Shown here: positions 1-8,496 of the stretch, piece by piece
How the letters are laid out: every line of letters starts with the position of its first letter
Position numbering within the stretch: the stretch's first letter is position 1
Assembly (NCBI GenBank): GCA_900105225.1
Contig: LT629764.1
Coordinates: 4,980,501-5,044,500 of the forward strand
DNA: 64,000 nucleotides
Direction: 5' to 3'
From: Paenibacillaceae bacterium GAS479
Lineage (GTDB): Bacteria > Bacillota > Bacilli > Paenibacillales > Paenibacillaceae
Made by a program: the position numbers and the translations under genes
The notes under the pieces: model-generated
The model's database searches: none
The model's input: the letters and a program-made list of their open reading frames with translations, nothing else
What the model was told of the DNA's origin: nothing

Positions 1-69
1 CTTCTTGCCCGTTATGATATACTAATTGAAGATTTTGCAAAGGCGACTTAGAGAAAGAAGGAATTTGAG

Positions 70-1953
70 ATGACCCGTCCCTTGACTTTTGGCAAGCTGC
101 AGGAGGGGCGTAGCTTGTTTATCGGCTTGTACCTGCTCATGCTGCTCAAGATGGAATGGATGCGATTCAAGCTATTTGGCGGATTGTTGCCGCTCCCTAT
201 GATCGCAGATGCGTTGTCGCTGCTGGCATTGCTCGGCTTACTAGAGCTATTGACACCACGCAGAGGCAAGGGTCCAGCTTACTGGACGTTTAATCTGATC
301 TTCTCGCTGCTGTTATTCGCGGTGACGCTTTATTTTAGAAACTTCGGGACTATCGCTACATATACCGCGCTTGGCGACCTGAACCAGGTGTTCGGCGTCC
401 GCGAGAGCATCGATTCTACGATACGCCCGCTGGATTATATCTACTTTGTGGATGTGCTGGTGATCGCGCTGATTTGGTCGGTGAGGCGCTACAGGGGCAG
501 GACACCAGCAGGGAGAAAGAGCTTGTACAAGCCCGTAGCAGCGGCATTATTTCTTGTTGGAGCGGCTGGTTCGTTATGGTTCATTCTTGATACCGGCGAG
601 ACCAAGAGTGAGCTTGCGCAGGCGGAGAGCGTGGGGTTTTTCAATTTTCAGATCGTTAATGCGATACAGACGTATGAGGAGAACAAGGAGATCGCTTCCG
701 GCAATATTAACGAGACGATTGCGGAGATGGTGGCGCTGCAGGCGTCCTATCCTTATGACACTTCCGGTTCGGAATCGCGACCCAATGGCTTCGGCGATAT
801 GAAGGGTATGAACCTGCTCATGATTCAGTTGGAGGCGTTCCAGAACTTTCCGATCGGGCTCAAAGTTGGGGGTAAGGAAGTAACGCCTGTGCTTAACCAA
901 CTGGTGAAGGAAGGGTACTATGCCCCGAAATTCTTTCAACAGATTGGACAGGGTAATACATCGGATGCGGAGTTTATTGCTAACACTTCAATCTATCCAA
1001 CTGGCGCCATTGCGATGAGTACGGGTTTTGGTAACCGCGAGTTGCCTAGCTTGCCGCGACTGTTGCAGGCGGAGGGATACCAGGCGCTCACCTTCCACAT
1101 TAACAATGTGGGCTTCTGGGATCGCAATAAGCTGTATCCGGCGCTTAATTTCAACCGTTATTATGATAAGCCCTATTTCAAAAATGATAACTTCAACAGC
1201 TTCGGCGCTTCGGATGAAGAGCTGTATAAAACGACTGTGGACAAGCTGTCCGTACTTGCCAAGGAAGGTACGCCCTTTTATGGCCACCTGATTACGACTT
1301 CCAACCACTCTCCTTTTCGCATTCCGCAGGATAAGATCACTTTGGAACTTCCGGATACGCTTCAGGGCACAATGGTTGGAGACTATTTGCAGTCGGTTCA
1401 TTACGCGGATTCTGCGGTTGGCAAGCTGATCGAGCGATTGAAGCAAGAAGGCATGTGGGATAAGACCGCGCTTGTGCTATATGGAGATCACTTTGGCCTT
1501 CCGCCGCAGGAAGCCGATCCTGAGTTTATGAAAAAAGAGCTCGGTATCGACTATAGCAATCGCATCAGCCGCTACAATATTCCGCTCATTATCCGTTTCC
1601 CGGGCCAGCAGCCAATGACCTTACAGGGAACAGGTGGCCAGCTCGATTTGTTGCCGACAGTGGCGAATTTACTTGGCATTTCGCTGAAGGATGAAGGTTT
1701 TACTGCCTTCGGCCGGGATCTGCTGAATACGGATCGCAACGTCATTGGTATGCGTTATTACATGCCTACAGGTTCTTTTATTAATGACGAGATTGTATTC
1801 CAGCCGGGTAAGGGCTTTGAGGATGGAAAAGCCTACTCGCTGGATACATTAGAGCCGGTTGAGGATTTCGCGAAGTATCGGGAAGATTACGACTATATTC
1901 TCGAGCTGATGGGGCTGTCGGATCAATATGTGAAGCTACTGCCAAAGCGCTAG
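70..1953 (+). CDS. LTA synthase family sulfatase (LtaS-like)
   Basis: Membrane-anchored phosphoglycerol transferase of the LtaS family, expected to build or prime lipoteichoic acid from phosphatidylglycerol on the outer face of the membrane. The first ~175 residues hold about five hydrophobic segments and the rest is an extracellular sulfatase/alkaline-phosphatase fold. Family catalytic residues are visible: Glu255 in LEAFQ, nucleophile Thr297 in GNTSDAEF, His413 in SNHSPF, and Asp473-His474 in YGDHFG, nearly the same numbering as S. aureus LtaS. The 627-aa length is normal. ATG at 70 follows an AAGGAA-type site. A lactonase gene follows 25 bp downstream. Whether it is the main LTA synthase, a primase or a YfnI/YqgS/YvgJ-type paralogue cannot be told from the sequence. 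Confidence 0.93.
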   Translation: MTRPLTFGKLQEGRSLFIGLYLLMLLKMEWMRFKLFGGLLPLPMIADALSLLALLGLLELLTPRRGKGPAYWTFNLIFSLLLFAVTLYFRNFGTIATYTALGDLNQVFGVRESIDSTIRPLDYIYFVDVLVIALIWSVRRYRGRTPAGRKSLYKPVAAALFLVGAAGSLWFILDTGETKSELAQAESVGFFNFQIVNAIQTYEENKEIASGNINETIAEMVALQASYPYDTSGSESRPNGFGDMKGMNLLMIQLEAFQNFPIGLKVGGKEVTPVLNQLVKEGYYAPKFFQQIGQGNTSDAEFIANTSIYPTGAIAMSTGFGNRELPSLPRLLQAEGYQALTFHINNVGFWDRNKLYPALNFNRYYDKPYFKNDNFNSFGASDEELYKTTVDKLSVLAKEGTPFYGHLITTSNHSPFRIPQDKITLELPDTLQGTMVGDYLQSVHYADSAVGKLIERLKQEGMWDKTALVLYGDHFGLPPQEADPEFMKKELGIDYSNRISRYNIPLIIRFPGQQPMTLQGTGGQLDLLPTVANLLGISLKDEGFTAFGRDLLNTDRNVIGMRYYMPTGSFINDEIVFQPGKGFEDGKAYSLDTLEPVEDFAKYREDYDYILELMGLSDQYVKLLPKR

Positions 1954-1978
1954 AACCAACTAAGAGGAGGATATCAAC

Positions 1979-3049
1979 ATGAACTCATCAACGACTTATG
2001 CCTTTGTAGGATCCTATGCCGAGCCGAATGGCCCTGGTCTGTATTTGTATCGCTGGAACGAGCAAGAACTTACGCTTGAACTACTGACGGATACGGACGG
2101 ACTCAAAAATCCTACCTTCCTGAACGTGGATGCGTCCGGAGGAAAGGTTTACGCTATTTCCGAGGGTAAAAATGATTCCGGAGGCAAAACGGGCGTCGCC
2201 GTATCTTACCGCTTCAATGCTGCAGAAGGCGAACTGGCAAAGATCAATGAAGCTCCGACAACGGACGGACCGACCTGTCATATCGTGCGTAGCCCGGACG
2301 GCAGCCGACTCATCGTCGTCAGCTACCACAACGGCATGGCCGGCTTGATGGAACTGCAAAGGGATGGCCGTATCGGCAATCGGCTGGACCAGCCGCAGCA
2401 TGAAGGCCATAGCGTAAATGCCGAGCGGCAGGACCGCCCACATCCACATTCCGCGATGTTCAGCCCGGACGGTAAGTATGTTTTTGTGCAGGATCTGGGC
2501 CTGGATCTCATTCGCACGTACAAACTGGAAAATGATCGTATGGTTCCAGTAGCGGACAATCAAATCCATCCTGGGGCGGGCCCACGCCATTTAGCCTTCC
2601 ATCCGGGAGGTCAATATGCTTACGTCATCAACGAAGTTGATTCCTCGGTCAGTGTACTGGCCTATGATGCAGCGGCTGGCACACTCCAGGAGCTGGAGCA
2701 TTGGCCGACGTTGCCAGAAGGATTTACAGGTGAGAATACATGCGCCGAAATCGCCGTGTCTGCAGACGGGCGCTTTGTGTATGGCTCCAATCGCGGGCAT
2801 GACAGTCTAGTCGTGTACGAGGTGTCGGAGGAAGGCCGCAAGCTGAGCACAATTCAGCATATTTCCACGGAAGGCAAACATCCTCGGCATTTTGCTCTGC
2901 TGCCTGGAGGGGAGATTCTGCTGGCTGCTAACAAAGATACGAATAATATCGCCGTATTTAAAGTGGACAAAGAGAGCGGCAAGCTCAGCTTCACCGGAAA
3001 TATCATAACTGTGTCTCAGCCGGTTTGCGTACAGCCTTTTCAAGTTTGA
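1979..3049 (+). CDS. Lactonase family protein (6-phosphogluconolactonase-like)
   Basis: A 356-aa seven-bladed beta-propeller lactonase of the Pgl/YkgB type, the fold that hydrolyses 6-phosphogluconolactone in the oxidative pentose phosphate pathway. Repeated blade motifs such as SPDGSR, SPDGKYVFVQDLG, GPRHLAFHPGG and KHPRHFALLPGGE run through the protein. There is no signal peptide, so it should be cytosolic. AGGAGG lies 7 bp before the ATG. It sits close behind the LtaS-like gene and could share its transcript, though the two functions are unrelated. The fold assignment is strong. The exact lactone substrate is inferred from the family. Confidence 0.88.
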   Translation: MNSSTTYAFVGSYAEPNGPGLYLYRWNEQELTLELLTDTDGLKNPTFLNVDASGGKVYAISEGKNDSGGKTGVAVSYRFNAAEGELAKINEAPTTDGPTCHIVRSPDGSRLIVVSYHNGMAGLMELQRDGRIGNRLDQPQHEGHSVNAERQDRPHPHSAMFSPDGKYVFVQDLGLDLIRTYKLENDRMVPVADNQIHPGAGPRHLAFHPGGQYAYVINEVDSSVSVLAYDAAAGTLQELEHWPTLPEGFTGENTCAEIAVSADGRFVYGSNRGHDSLVVYEVSEEGRKLSTIQHISTEGKHPRHFALLPGGEILLAANKDTNNIAVFKVDKESGKLSFTGNIITVSQPVCVQPFQV

Positions 3050-3207
3050 TCTATAACTGCTGCAATAAAAAGGCCGAAGTTGCGGATTAAAGCCTACCGG
3101 ATTATCCCGATTCCGATTCAGATTGAATTCCTGCGATTAAGTATCATTTAGGAACTTGCGGGCAATCCTGCTCCTGTCCAGGAATTCATGACGAGGGGAT
3201 GATCCAG

Positions 3208-4005
3208 ATGAAGCAGAAGGATACAGTCAAGCTGCTGGAAGGCAAAGTAGCGATAGTTACGGGCGGAGGCTCTGGAATCGGCAGGGCGACAGCGCTGGAA
3301 TTTGCTCGTCACGGAGCTAAAGTTGGCTTTTTGGACCGGACTCCAGATGATGCTGAAAAAGTAAAAGCGGCGATCGAGCGCGACGGTGGCGAGGCTTGGG
3401 TCACATCGACAGATGTGAGTGATGCCAAAGCTGTGGAAGCTGGCATCCGTACCATAACGGAGAAATTTGGGCGCCTAGATATTGTGTTTGCCAATGCCGG
3501 TATTAATGGCGTTTGGACGACCATTGAAGATCTGGATGTAGATGATTGGGATCAGACGCTGGGCATCAATTTACGCGGGACATTTTTGACCGTCAAATAT
3601 GCGATTCCTTACCTGAAAAAACAGGGCGGCAGCGTAATTATTACGAGCTCCATCAACGGCAATCGCATTTTCAACAACACCGGAGCCAGCGCCTATAGCT
3701 CCTCCAAAGCGGGGCAGGTTGCCTTCATGAAAATGGCGGCTCTTGAGCTTGCTCAATATAAAATTCGAGTGAATGCTGTCTGCCCGGGCGCAATCGAAAC
3801 CAACATCGATGAAAACACCGTCCGCACCAAGGAAGCGGAGGAGGCGGCTATACCGGTTGAATATCCGGAAGGCTCGCATCCGCTGCGCGGCAAGCCCGGC
3901 AAAGCTTCTCAAGTTGCAGACTTGGTCACTTATTTGGCTTCGGACCTGTCCTCGCATGTGACAAGCACGGATATTTATATCGATGGGGCTGAATCGTTGT
4001 TGTAA
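3208..4005 (+). CDS. SDR family NAD(P)-dependent oxidoreductase
   Basis: Classical short-chain dehydrogenase/reductase of 265 aa. Nucleotide-binding TGGGSGIG at residues 18-25, NAG at 96-98, Asn121, catalytic Ser148, and Tyr163/Lys167 in YSSSK are all present, so it should be active. An in-frame ATG also lies at 3199, but GAGGGG directly abuts it. The same GAGGGG is 9 bp from the ATG at 3208, so 3208 was chosen. It stands alone: a 158-bp spacer precedes it and an intrinsic terminator follows. The substrate cannot be read from the sequence. The C-terminal part resembles the many glucose-dehydrogenase-like SDRs of Bacilli. Confidence 0.88.
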   Translation: MKQKDTVKLLEGKVAIVTGGGSGIGRATALEFARHGAKVGFLDRTPDDAEKVKAAIERDGGEAWVTSTDVSDAKAVEAGIRTITEKFGRLDIVFANAGINGVWTTIEDLDVDDWDQTLGINLRGTFLTVKYAIPYLKKQGGSVIITSSINGNRIFNNTGASAYSSSKAGQVAFMKMAALELAQYKIRVNAVCPGAIETNIDENTVRTKEAEEAAIPVEYPEGSHPLRGKPGKASQVADLVTYLASDLSSHVTSTDIYIDGAESLL

Positions 4006-4054
4006 GGTGGTCAAGGCGTAAGTAGAACCGTGTGCAGAACCGTGTAGAGTAAAA

Positions 4055-4090
4055 CCGTCGTTCCGTTTAAAAACGGGGCGGCGTTTTTTT
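4055..4090 (+). terminator. Intrinsic terminator after SDR gene
   Basis: A GC-rich hairpin (left arm 4056-4068, right arm 4071-4083, pairing allowed with G-U) is followed by a run of seven T. It ends the SDR transcript just before the insertion sequence. Confidence 0.8.
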
Positions 4091-4237
4091 GCTTTTTGAG
4101 TGCTTCTTCTGAATGAGGTTCGATTTGTGAGGAGAAGAGATTAGCGGGTTAAGACTAACGAATACAAAGAAAGCTACGTAACCCAGGCAAACAACTCTTC
4201 AAGCAGCCGAGTTTTATTATATGACGGATTGTAATAT

Positions 4238-5279
4238 GAAGTGCGACACCTGAAAAACAAAAAGGCCCATGCTGGTTTCGTGTAAAATGGAATCACCACA
4301 ACACCATTTTGTACAGGAGAACCCAACATGAGCTACTCCCATCTTAGCATAATTGAACGCGGTCAGCTAGAAACCTTGCATCGTCTAGGTTGGTCAACCC
4401 GAGCCATTGCCAGCCAATTAGGACGTCACCACTCCACTATCTCGCGTGAAATCCGCCGCGGTTGTATGGAAAAAGACTATCAAGCTGGGACAGCTCAGCA
4501 AGCCTATCAAGAACGACGAGCTTTATCCGTGCCTGTCGGGAAATACTCGTCTGAGCTTGCAGAAGAGCTCAGCCAAAAGCTCGCTCAAACCTGGTCTCCC
4601 GAGCAAATCTCGGCAAGGCGAAAGGTGGAGGGGGAGGCAACCGTGTGCTTCAAGACCATCTACAGATGGCTCTATCGTGGGCTTGTTGCAGCCAGGACGG
4701 TCAAGGTTTTACGGCATAAGGGCAAACGTCAGAAACCGGTGGAGACACGCGGACGTTTCCCTGTCGGCACTCCGATTAGCAAGCGTCCGAAAGAGATTCG
4801 CAGCCGGACCACGTTCGGTCATTGGGAACTGGACACCGTTGTCTCCAGCCGAGGAAAAAGCAAAGCCTGTGCTGCCACCTTTATCGAGCGAAAAACTCGC
4901 TTGTACATGGCCTTAAAGATTCCGGATCGGACGGCTTACTCGATGGAAGTCGCCTGTGGGGTTGCAATCAGCCAGTACCCTACGAACGTATTCAAGACGG
5001 CTACAACGGATCGAGGGAAAGAATTTGCCTGCTACATGAACGTGGAAGCCTTTCACGGAGTAAAGGTCTACTTTGCTGATCCCTATTCCTCATGGCAACG
5101 TGGGTCCAACGAGAACGCCAATGGCTTGCTTCGAGAGTTCTTTCCAAAAGGACATGATTTCGCTTCCGTTACGGATGAACAACTAGCTGAGGCTATTCGT
5201 CTCATTAACAACCGTCCCCGTAAATGCCTCGGGTGGAAGTCGGCTCACGAAGCCTTCATGGAAGAGCTGTCGCACTTAG
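4238..5279 (+). mobile_element. IS30-family insertion sequence
   Basis: About 1.04 kb bounded by the inverted repeat AAGTGCGACA (4239-4248 on the left; reverse complement TGTCGCACTT at 5269-5278 on the right). It contains one intact transposase gene. A hairpin (TGTAAAATGG at 4281-4290 against CCATTTTGTAC at 4303-4313) lies directly before the transposase ribosome binding site. The exact ends and target duplication are uncertain because the arms match well only over 10 bp. No target duplication is obvious. Confidence 0.72.
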
Positions 5280-5284
5280 CTTGA
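4328..5284 (+). CDS. IS30 family transposase
   Basis: Full-length 318-aa DDE transposase. The N-terminal helix-turn-helix (about residues 1-45, LGRHHSTISREIRRG) is typical of IS30. The catalytic triad is intact: Asp169 in GHWELDTV, Asp228 in TTDRGKEF and Glu262 in RGSNENANG. AGGAG lies 8 bp before the ATG. The right inverted repeat overlaps the last codons, and the TGA stop at 5282-5284 lies just outside the recognisable repeat. The upstream hairpin at 4281-4313 may fold in read-through transcripts and mask the start, a device known for other insertion sequences; that part is inference. Confidence 0.93.
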   Translation: MSYSHLSIIERGQLETLHRLGWSTRAIASQLGRHHSTISREIRRGCMEKDYQAGTAQQAYQERRALSVPVGKYSSELAEELSQKLAQTWSPEQISARRKVEGEATVCFKTIYRWLYRGLVAARTVKVLRHKGKRQKPVETRGRFPVGTPISKRPKEIRSRTTFGHWELDTVVSSRGKSKACAATFIERKTRLYMALKIPDRTAYSMEVACGVAISQYPTNVFKTATTDRGKEFACYMNVEAFHGVKVYFADPYSSWQRGSNENANGLLREFFPKGHDFASVTDEQLAEAIRLINNRPRKCLGWKSAHEAFMEELSHLA

Positions 5285-5302
5285 CAATTCGTCAAATAAA
5301 AT

Positions 5303-5350
5303 AAAGGGTTCTACATATTATGAACGACTAATATGTGGAACCTTTTATGT
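5303..5350. terminator. Long hairpin, probable bidirectional terminator
   Basis: An 18-bp near-perfect stem (5303-5320 with 5329-5346) surrounds an 8-nt loop. T-rich sequence follows on the plus strand and A-rich sequence precedes it. It lies between the rightward transposase and the leftward AraC gene, so it can serve both. Confidence 0.75.
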
Positions 5351-5386
5351 TTAACTATCTATTCCCGTTATTTCAACAAACACTGC

Positions 5387-6253
5387 TTATTTCTTTTTAA
5401 TGGGTATCCATATTTCGCTTTTAAATTGCGACGATGTTACATCTTTCTGCTCATTCCAGAGCATTTCAGGCCCTTCGCGTAGCTCATATTCCGAAGACGG
5501 AAACCATTCGGAATAAATGCGTCCCCAGATTTCTTGAAGCGCACTCGGAAAAGGACCAACGGCCGTGAATACAGCCCATGTAGAGGCTGACACCTCCAAC
5601 TGGGCGAAGCCATCTCGCGCTTCATTCGTTGTGGCCGCTCCGATGTAATGATCAAGCTCTCCTTTCTCCTCCATCCGCCCTTCACTGAAATTCGTGGAAG
5701 CACTGATTAGTCCTGAAGGCTGAATATTCGAAAAGCCCTTAATCTTATCAATCATTTCTGGTGTAAGTCCTTCAAACATCGATGCAATCTCCGGATTCAC
5801 CCCCTGAAATACTATTGCCACTCTTTTTTTGATCCCCACTATGCGAAAAGCCTCTTTGTCTTCAATTCGGTAGTTCATTTCACTTCCTCCTTTGATAGTT
5901 AGTTGAAACGTCATCCGGGGGAAGGCTTTGAGGGACTGTCCATGGATCCGGGCTTCCGAGGGAGTAATCCCATGCATGCTTTGGAAAGCCCTAGTAAAGG
6001 AATCCGGCGAGGTATATCCGTATTTCATCGCAGCATCAATGATTTTGATGTCACTATGGCTTAGTTCGAGTGCTGCCAAAGTTAGGCGTCTTCGGCGGAT
6101 GTATTCCGACAAAGTAATGCCTGCAAGGAATGAGAACATCCGTGAAAAATGATATTCCGAACAGCAGGCAATTTTCGCTGCCTCATGATAGTCCACACGA
6201 TCAGTAAGATTCTCTTCAATATAGCTTAAAGATTTGTTCAGTTGCGCCAGCAT
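5387..6253 (-). CDS. AraC family regulator with GyrI-like effector domain
   Basis: A 288-aa transcription regulator. Residues ~7-105 form a double helix-turn-helix AraC domain ([24 protein letters not shown], then [23 protein letters not shown]), and residues ~128-288 resemble GyrI-like/SOUL effector-binding domains. The N-terminal DNA-binding plus C-terminal GyrI order matches the Rob/YdeE type, which commonly answers to small hydrophobic compounds. GGGGAGG lies about 14 bp before the ATG, a rather long spacing. No cognate target gene is adjacent. The ligand is unknown. Confidence 0.87.
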   Translation of the reverse strand: MLAQLNKSLSYIEENLTDRVDYHEAAKIACCSEYHFSRMFSFLAGITLSEYIRRRRLTLAALELSHSDIKIIDAAMKYGYTSPDSFTRAFQSMHGITPSEARIHGQSLKAFPRMTFQLTIKGGSEMNYRIEDKEAFRIVGIKKRVAIVFQGVNPEIASMFEGLTPEMIDKIKGFSNIQPSGLISASTNFSEGRMEEKGELDHYIGAATTNEARDGFAQLEVSASTWAVFTAVGPFPSALQEIWGRIYSEWFPSSEYELREGPEMLWNEQKDVTSSQFKSEIWIPIKKK

Positions 6254-6546
6254 ATCTATGATTGTCGCCTCCCCTCGTTACTCAAAGCATAGCAGAGAAG
6301 GTATTTCCCTTCCCGACATTTAATGCACAACCCTGCAGGGTCTTTTGATGGTCGTAGGGCATATCCTTTAACTTTACGTCAATATACCGTGAATGAGGCA
6401 ATTGTAACATGATTGATTCGACACTTAATCTCATGATTATTGACCTCCCAATATTACAATCCTTTTTTCAACTTACGGGCAGGATAAGTTAGTAAGATAG
6501 TTGAAAGATTGGATGATTGAAATTGGATGGAGGAGGAAAAAGATAT

Positions 6547-7020
6547 TTGATCAACTCAGAATTTGTATCAATACTGAAACTTTTAAACGAACGCCTTGAA
6601 TCGAGAGACATTAACTGGGCAATCACTGGCAGTACAAATTTTGCCTTACAAGGTTTGGCATATGAACCGAATGATATAGATATTCAAACAAACCAAAAAG
6701 GGGCCTATGAAATTGAATCATTGTTTAAGGTTTATATAAGACGACCTGTGTCTTATTCATCAAACGGTTCCATTCGTTCGCATTTTGGAGAAATGGTGAT
6801 TAACGGGGTAACAGTTGAAATCATCGGAGACATAGAAAAACTTGTAGATGGTGAATGGGAAAAAGCACCGAATTTAAACGAAATAATAGAACTTATCAAC
6901 GTAGTAAATTTGAAACTTCCAGTTTTGTCATTGGAGTATGAGATTGAAGCATATCGAAAACTTGGTCGAGAAGATAAAGCAGAACTGCTATTCAAGCATC
7001 TGCGTAATATGGATAATTGA
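6547..7020 (+). CDS. Nucleotidyltransferase-fold protein (MNT/AbiEii-like)
   Basis: A 157-aa protein with a minimal nucleotidyltransferase core: WAITGSTNFALQG provides the helix-capping Gly-Ser, NDIDIQT provides the paired carboxylates, and a third acidic strand follows around VTVEIIGD. Related proteins include aminoglycoside-adenylyltransferase-like and MNT proteins. I chose TTG at 6547 because GGAGGAGG at 6530-6537 has proper spacing to it. An upstream in-frame TTG at 6517 would place that ribosome site inside the gene. The gene is AT-rich, unlike the surroundings, and opens an accessory stretch of single genes. Substrate is unknown; resistance or toxin-type roles are only possibilities. 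Confidence 0.72.
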   Translation: MINSEFVSILKLLNERLESRDINWAITGSTNFALQGLAYEPNDIDIQTNQKGAYEIESLFKVYIRRPVSYSSNGSIRSHFGEMVINGVTVEIIGDIEKLVDGEWEKAPNLNEIIELINVVNLKLPVLSLEYEIEAYRKLGREDKAELLFKHLRNMDN

Positions 7021-7048
7021 ACTAAAAGGAAACGTTAGCTCAACAGGG

Positions 7049-7103
7049 ATCAGCTTGTAACGGCAGCTGCTTCTTTTGTTGTTAAGCTATCGGACAGGAT
7101 AGT
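7049..7103 (+). repeat. 55-bp double-hairpin repeat, copy A
   Basis: Two small hairpins in tandem: CAGCT-N9-AGCTG, then CTATC-N6-GATAG. The copy at 8358-8412 has the same length and orientation, and by eye about 43 of 55 bases match with most changes in loops. It follows the nucleotidyltransferase gene. The rest of the spacer to 7263 also holds a perfect AGAACA-T-TGTTCT palindrome (7183-7195) between an ACGGGC and a GCCCGT arm. Confidence 0.65.
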
Positions 7104-7263
7104 GTAGTCTTTAAATTGACATGTTTTTTGTTCAGGAGGTAAGGGCAATTGATTACTCTAAGCTAACGGGCAGTTGTCAGAAAGAACATTGTTCTCATAT
7201 AGGGGAATATAGGTAGCCCGTCGAAGAAATAACTTTAACTATTTTGGTTAAGGGGATGATTTC

Positions 7264-7602
7264 TTGACACTCATTAAAAATCGCATAGTTGACCTTTATA
7301 TTTCGTGTGAAGATGAAAAGCGTGCCAAGGATTGGTACTTAAACGTATTAGGGCTATCTGATTTAGTGATGGAAAATGGCAGTAGACTTTTGTTGATAGA
7401 ATGGGGAGAAAAACATAAGCCAATGGCCGATGGGGCTGTGTTTAGTTTCCAAGCTCCTGATATACATAAAGCTCACTCAGAATTAAAGCTAAGAGGTGCT
7501 AAAGTTGATGATAAGGTAGCACAATTCGGTGCTCAATGCTTTGGGTTTCACGTAATTGATTCTGAAGGGAATGTGATTTTGATTATTGACCAAGCGAGTT
7601 AA
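7264..7602 (+). CDS. VOC family (glyoxalase/bleomycin-resistance-like) protein
   Basis: A 112-aa single vicinal-oxygen-chelate domain with the paired beta-alpha-beta-beta-beta pattern: VDLYISCEDEKRAKDWYLNVLGL at the start, then VFSFQAPDIHKAHSELKLRGAKV and FHVIDSEGNVILII at the end. Members act as dimers and either isomerise or open small substrates with a metal, or simply bind and sequester drugs. The start is TTG at 7264, 8 bp after AAGGGG. The gene is AT-rich and sits alone in the accessory stretch. The substrate cannot be predicted. Confidence 0.8.
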   Translation: MTLIKNRIVDLYISCEDEKRAKDWYLNVLGLSDLVMENGSRLLLIEWGEKHKPMADGAVFSFQAPDIHKAHSELKLRGAKVDDKVAQFGAQCFGFHVIDSEGNVILIIDQAS

Positions 7603-7713
7603 GGTTAACGCATAATTAAGCTGACTGAGAACTTGAGTTGGATAATTTTGTGAACTGTGTGAATATAACGTTATCTGGAAGATGTGCACATCTTATATTT
7701 GAGGGTGATTCGT

Positions 7714-8301
7714 TTGAAGCAAGGACTCATTGTGTTGATGAACGGAACTTCAAGTTCAGGTAAGACTAGTATTTCTATGGAACTGATGAATCAGAAAGAG
7801 ATTCTTTTTCATCATTTATCAATAGATGATTTTATCAAGGACTTTTTTGAAAATAATTTTTCAGATATTGAACCTATAAGAGAAGTAGATGACCAAGTTG
7901 TCGCAGGAATAACTTTTGATCCCTTAGTCTCACTGTACTATTCAAAAATTAAATTGTTTTCAGAAATGGGTTTGAATGTAATAGTCGATACTGTAATCGA
8001 AAATGACAAGTGGTTTAATGAGTGTCTTGATGTATTTTCTAATCAGCCTACATTATTTATAGGTGTAATATGCTCGAAAGAAGAACTCATAAGAAGAGAG
8101 CAAACAAGAGGAGATAGAAAGATTGGACTAGCAGCTTCACAGTTCAGCAAAGTATATTGCATTGATGAATATGACCTTGAAGTAAATACTGAAAAGATGA
8201 ATCCAATAGAATGCGCCGAAAAGATATTAAGTTTTATTGAGTCCAATGAGGATTACTTGGTATTTAAGAAATTAAGTAAAAGAAATGTTAGTGTTTCCTA
8301 G
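7714..8301 (+). CDS. Chloramphenicol-phosphotransferase-like P-loop protein
   Basis: A 195-aa P-loop kinase of the CPT type. It begins QGLIVLMNGTSSSGKTS, with the Walker A GTSSSGKTS at about residues 11-19, and has the family LID-like stretch RGDRKIGLAASQF. In the family such enzymes phosphorylate hydroxyl groups of small molecules; chloramphenicol 3-O-phosphotransferase is the namesake. TTG at 7714 follows GAGGGTG by 6 bp. A GTG at 7684 is in frame but lacks a usable ribosome site. AT-rich. Drug resistance is possible, not shown. Confidence 0.73.
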   Translation: MKQGLIVLMNGTSSSGKTSISMELMNQKEILFHHLSIDDFIKDFFENNFSDIEPIREVDDQVVAGITFDPLVSLYYSKIKLFSEMGLNVIVDTVIENDKWFNECLDVFSNQPTLFIGVICSKEELIRREQTRGDRKIGLAASQFSKVYCIDEYDLEVNTEKMNPIECAEKILSFIESNEDYLVFKKLSKRNVSVS

Positions 8302-8357
8302 AAGGCGTATCCATTCAGATAACACTGCCATATTCAACATCGGGGCTATTGCCCCGG

Positions 8358-8412
8358 AGCAGCTTGTCACGGCAGCTGCTCTTTCTGTTGTTTAACTATC
8401 GAGGGAGATAGT
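8358..8412 (+). repeat. 55-bp double-hairpin repeat, copy B
   Basis: Second copy of the element at 7049-7103: AGCAGCT-N9-AGCTGCT followed by ACTATC-N6-GATAGT. Directly before it is a separate CGGGGC-TATT-GCCCCG hairpin (8341-8356), which copy A lacks. It lies between the phosphotransferase-like gene and the convergent DUF3626 gene. Confidence 0.65.
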
Positions 8413-8496
8413 AGTACCAATCATATCGCCCACCAGCGAAGGGTGGGGGAATGCTTATACTTGGGAAATTCAGAACCCGCTGCAGAGCAAAATGGT

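Noticed and set aside
988-1446. 152-codon minus-strand ORF inside the LtaS-like gene
   Set aside because: Antisense shadow of a well-supported coding region with no ribosome site or family match.
2081-2590. 169-codon minus-strand ORF in the lactonase gene
   Set aside because: Antisense shadow; the plus strand encodes clear propeller repeats.
7021-8412. Integron attC sites around the accessory genes
   Set aside because: GCTAACG-like words do not fit the RYYYAAC/GTTRRRY cores, and no integrase is in the window.
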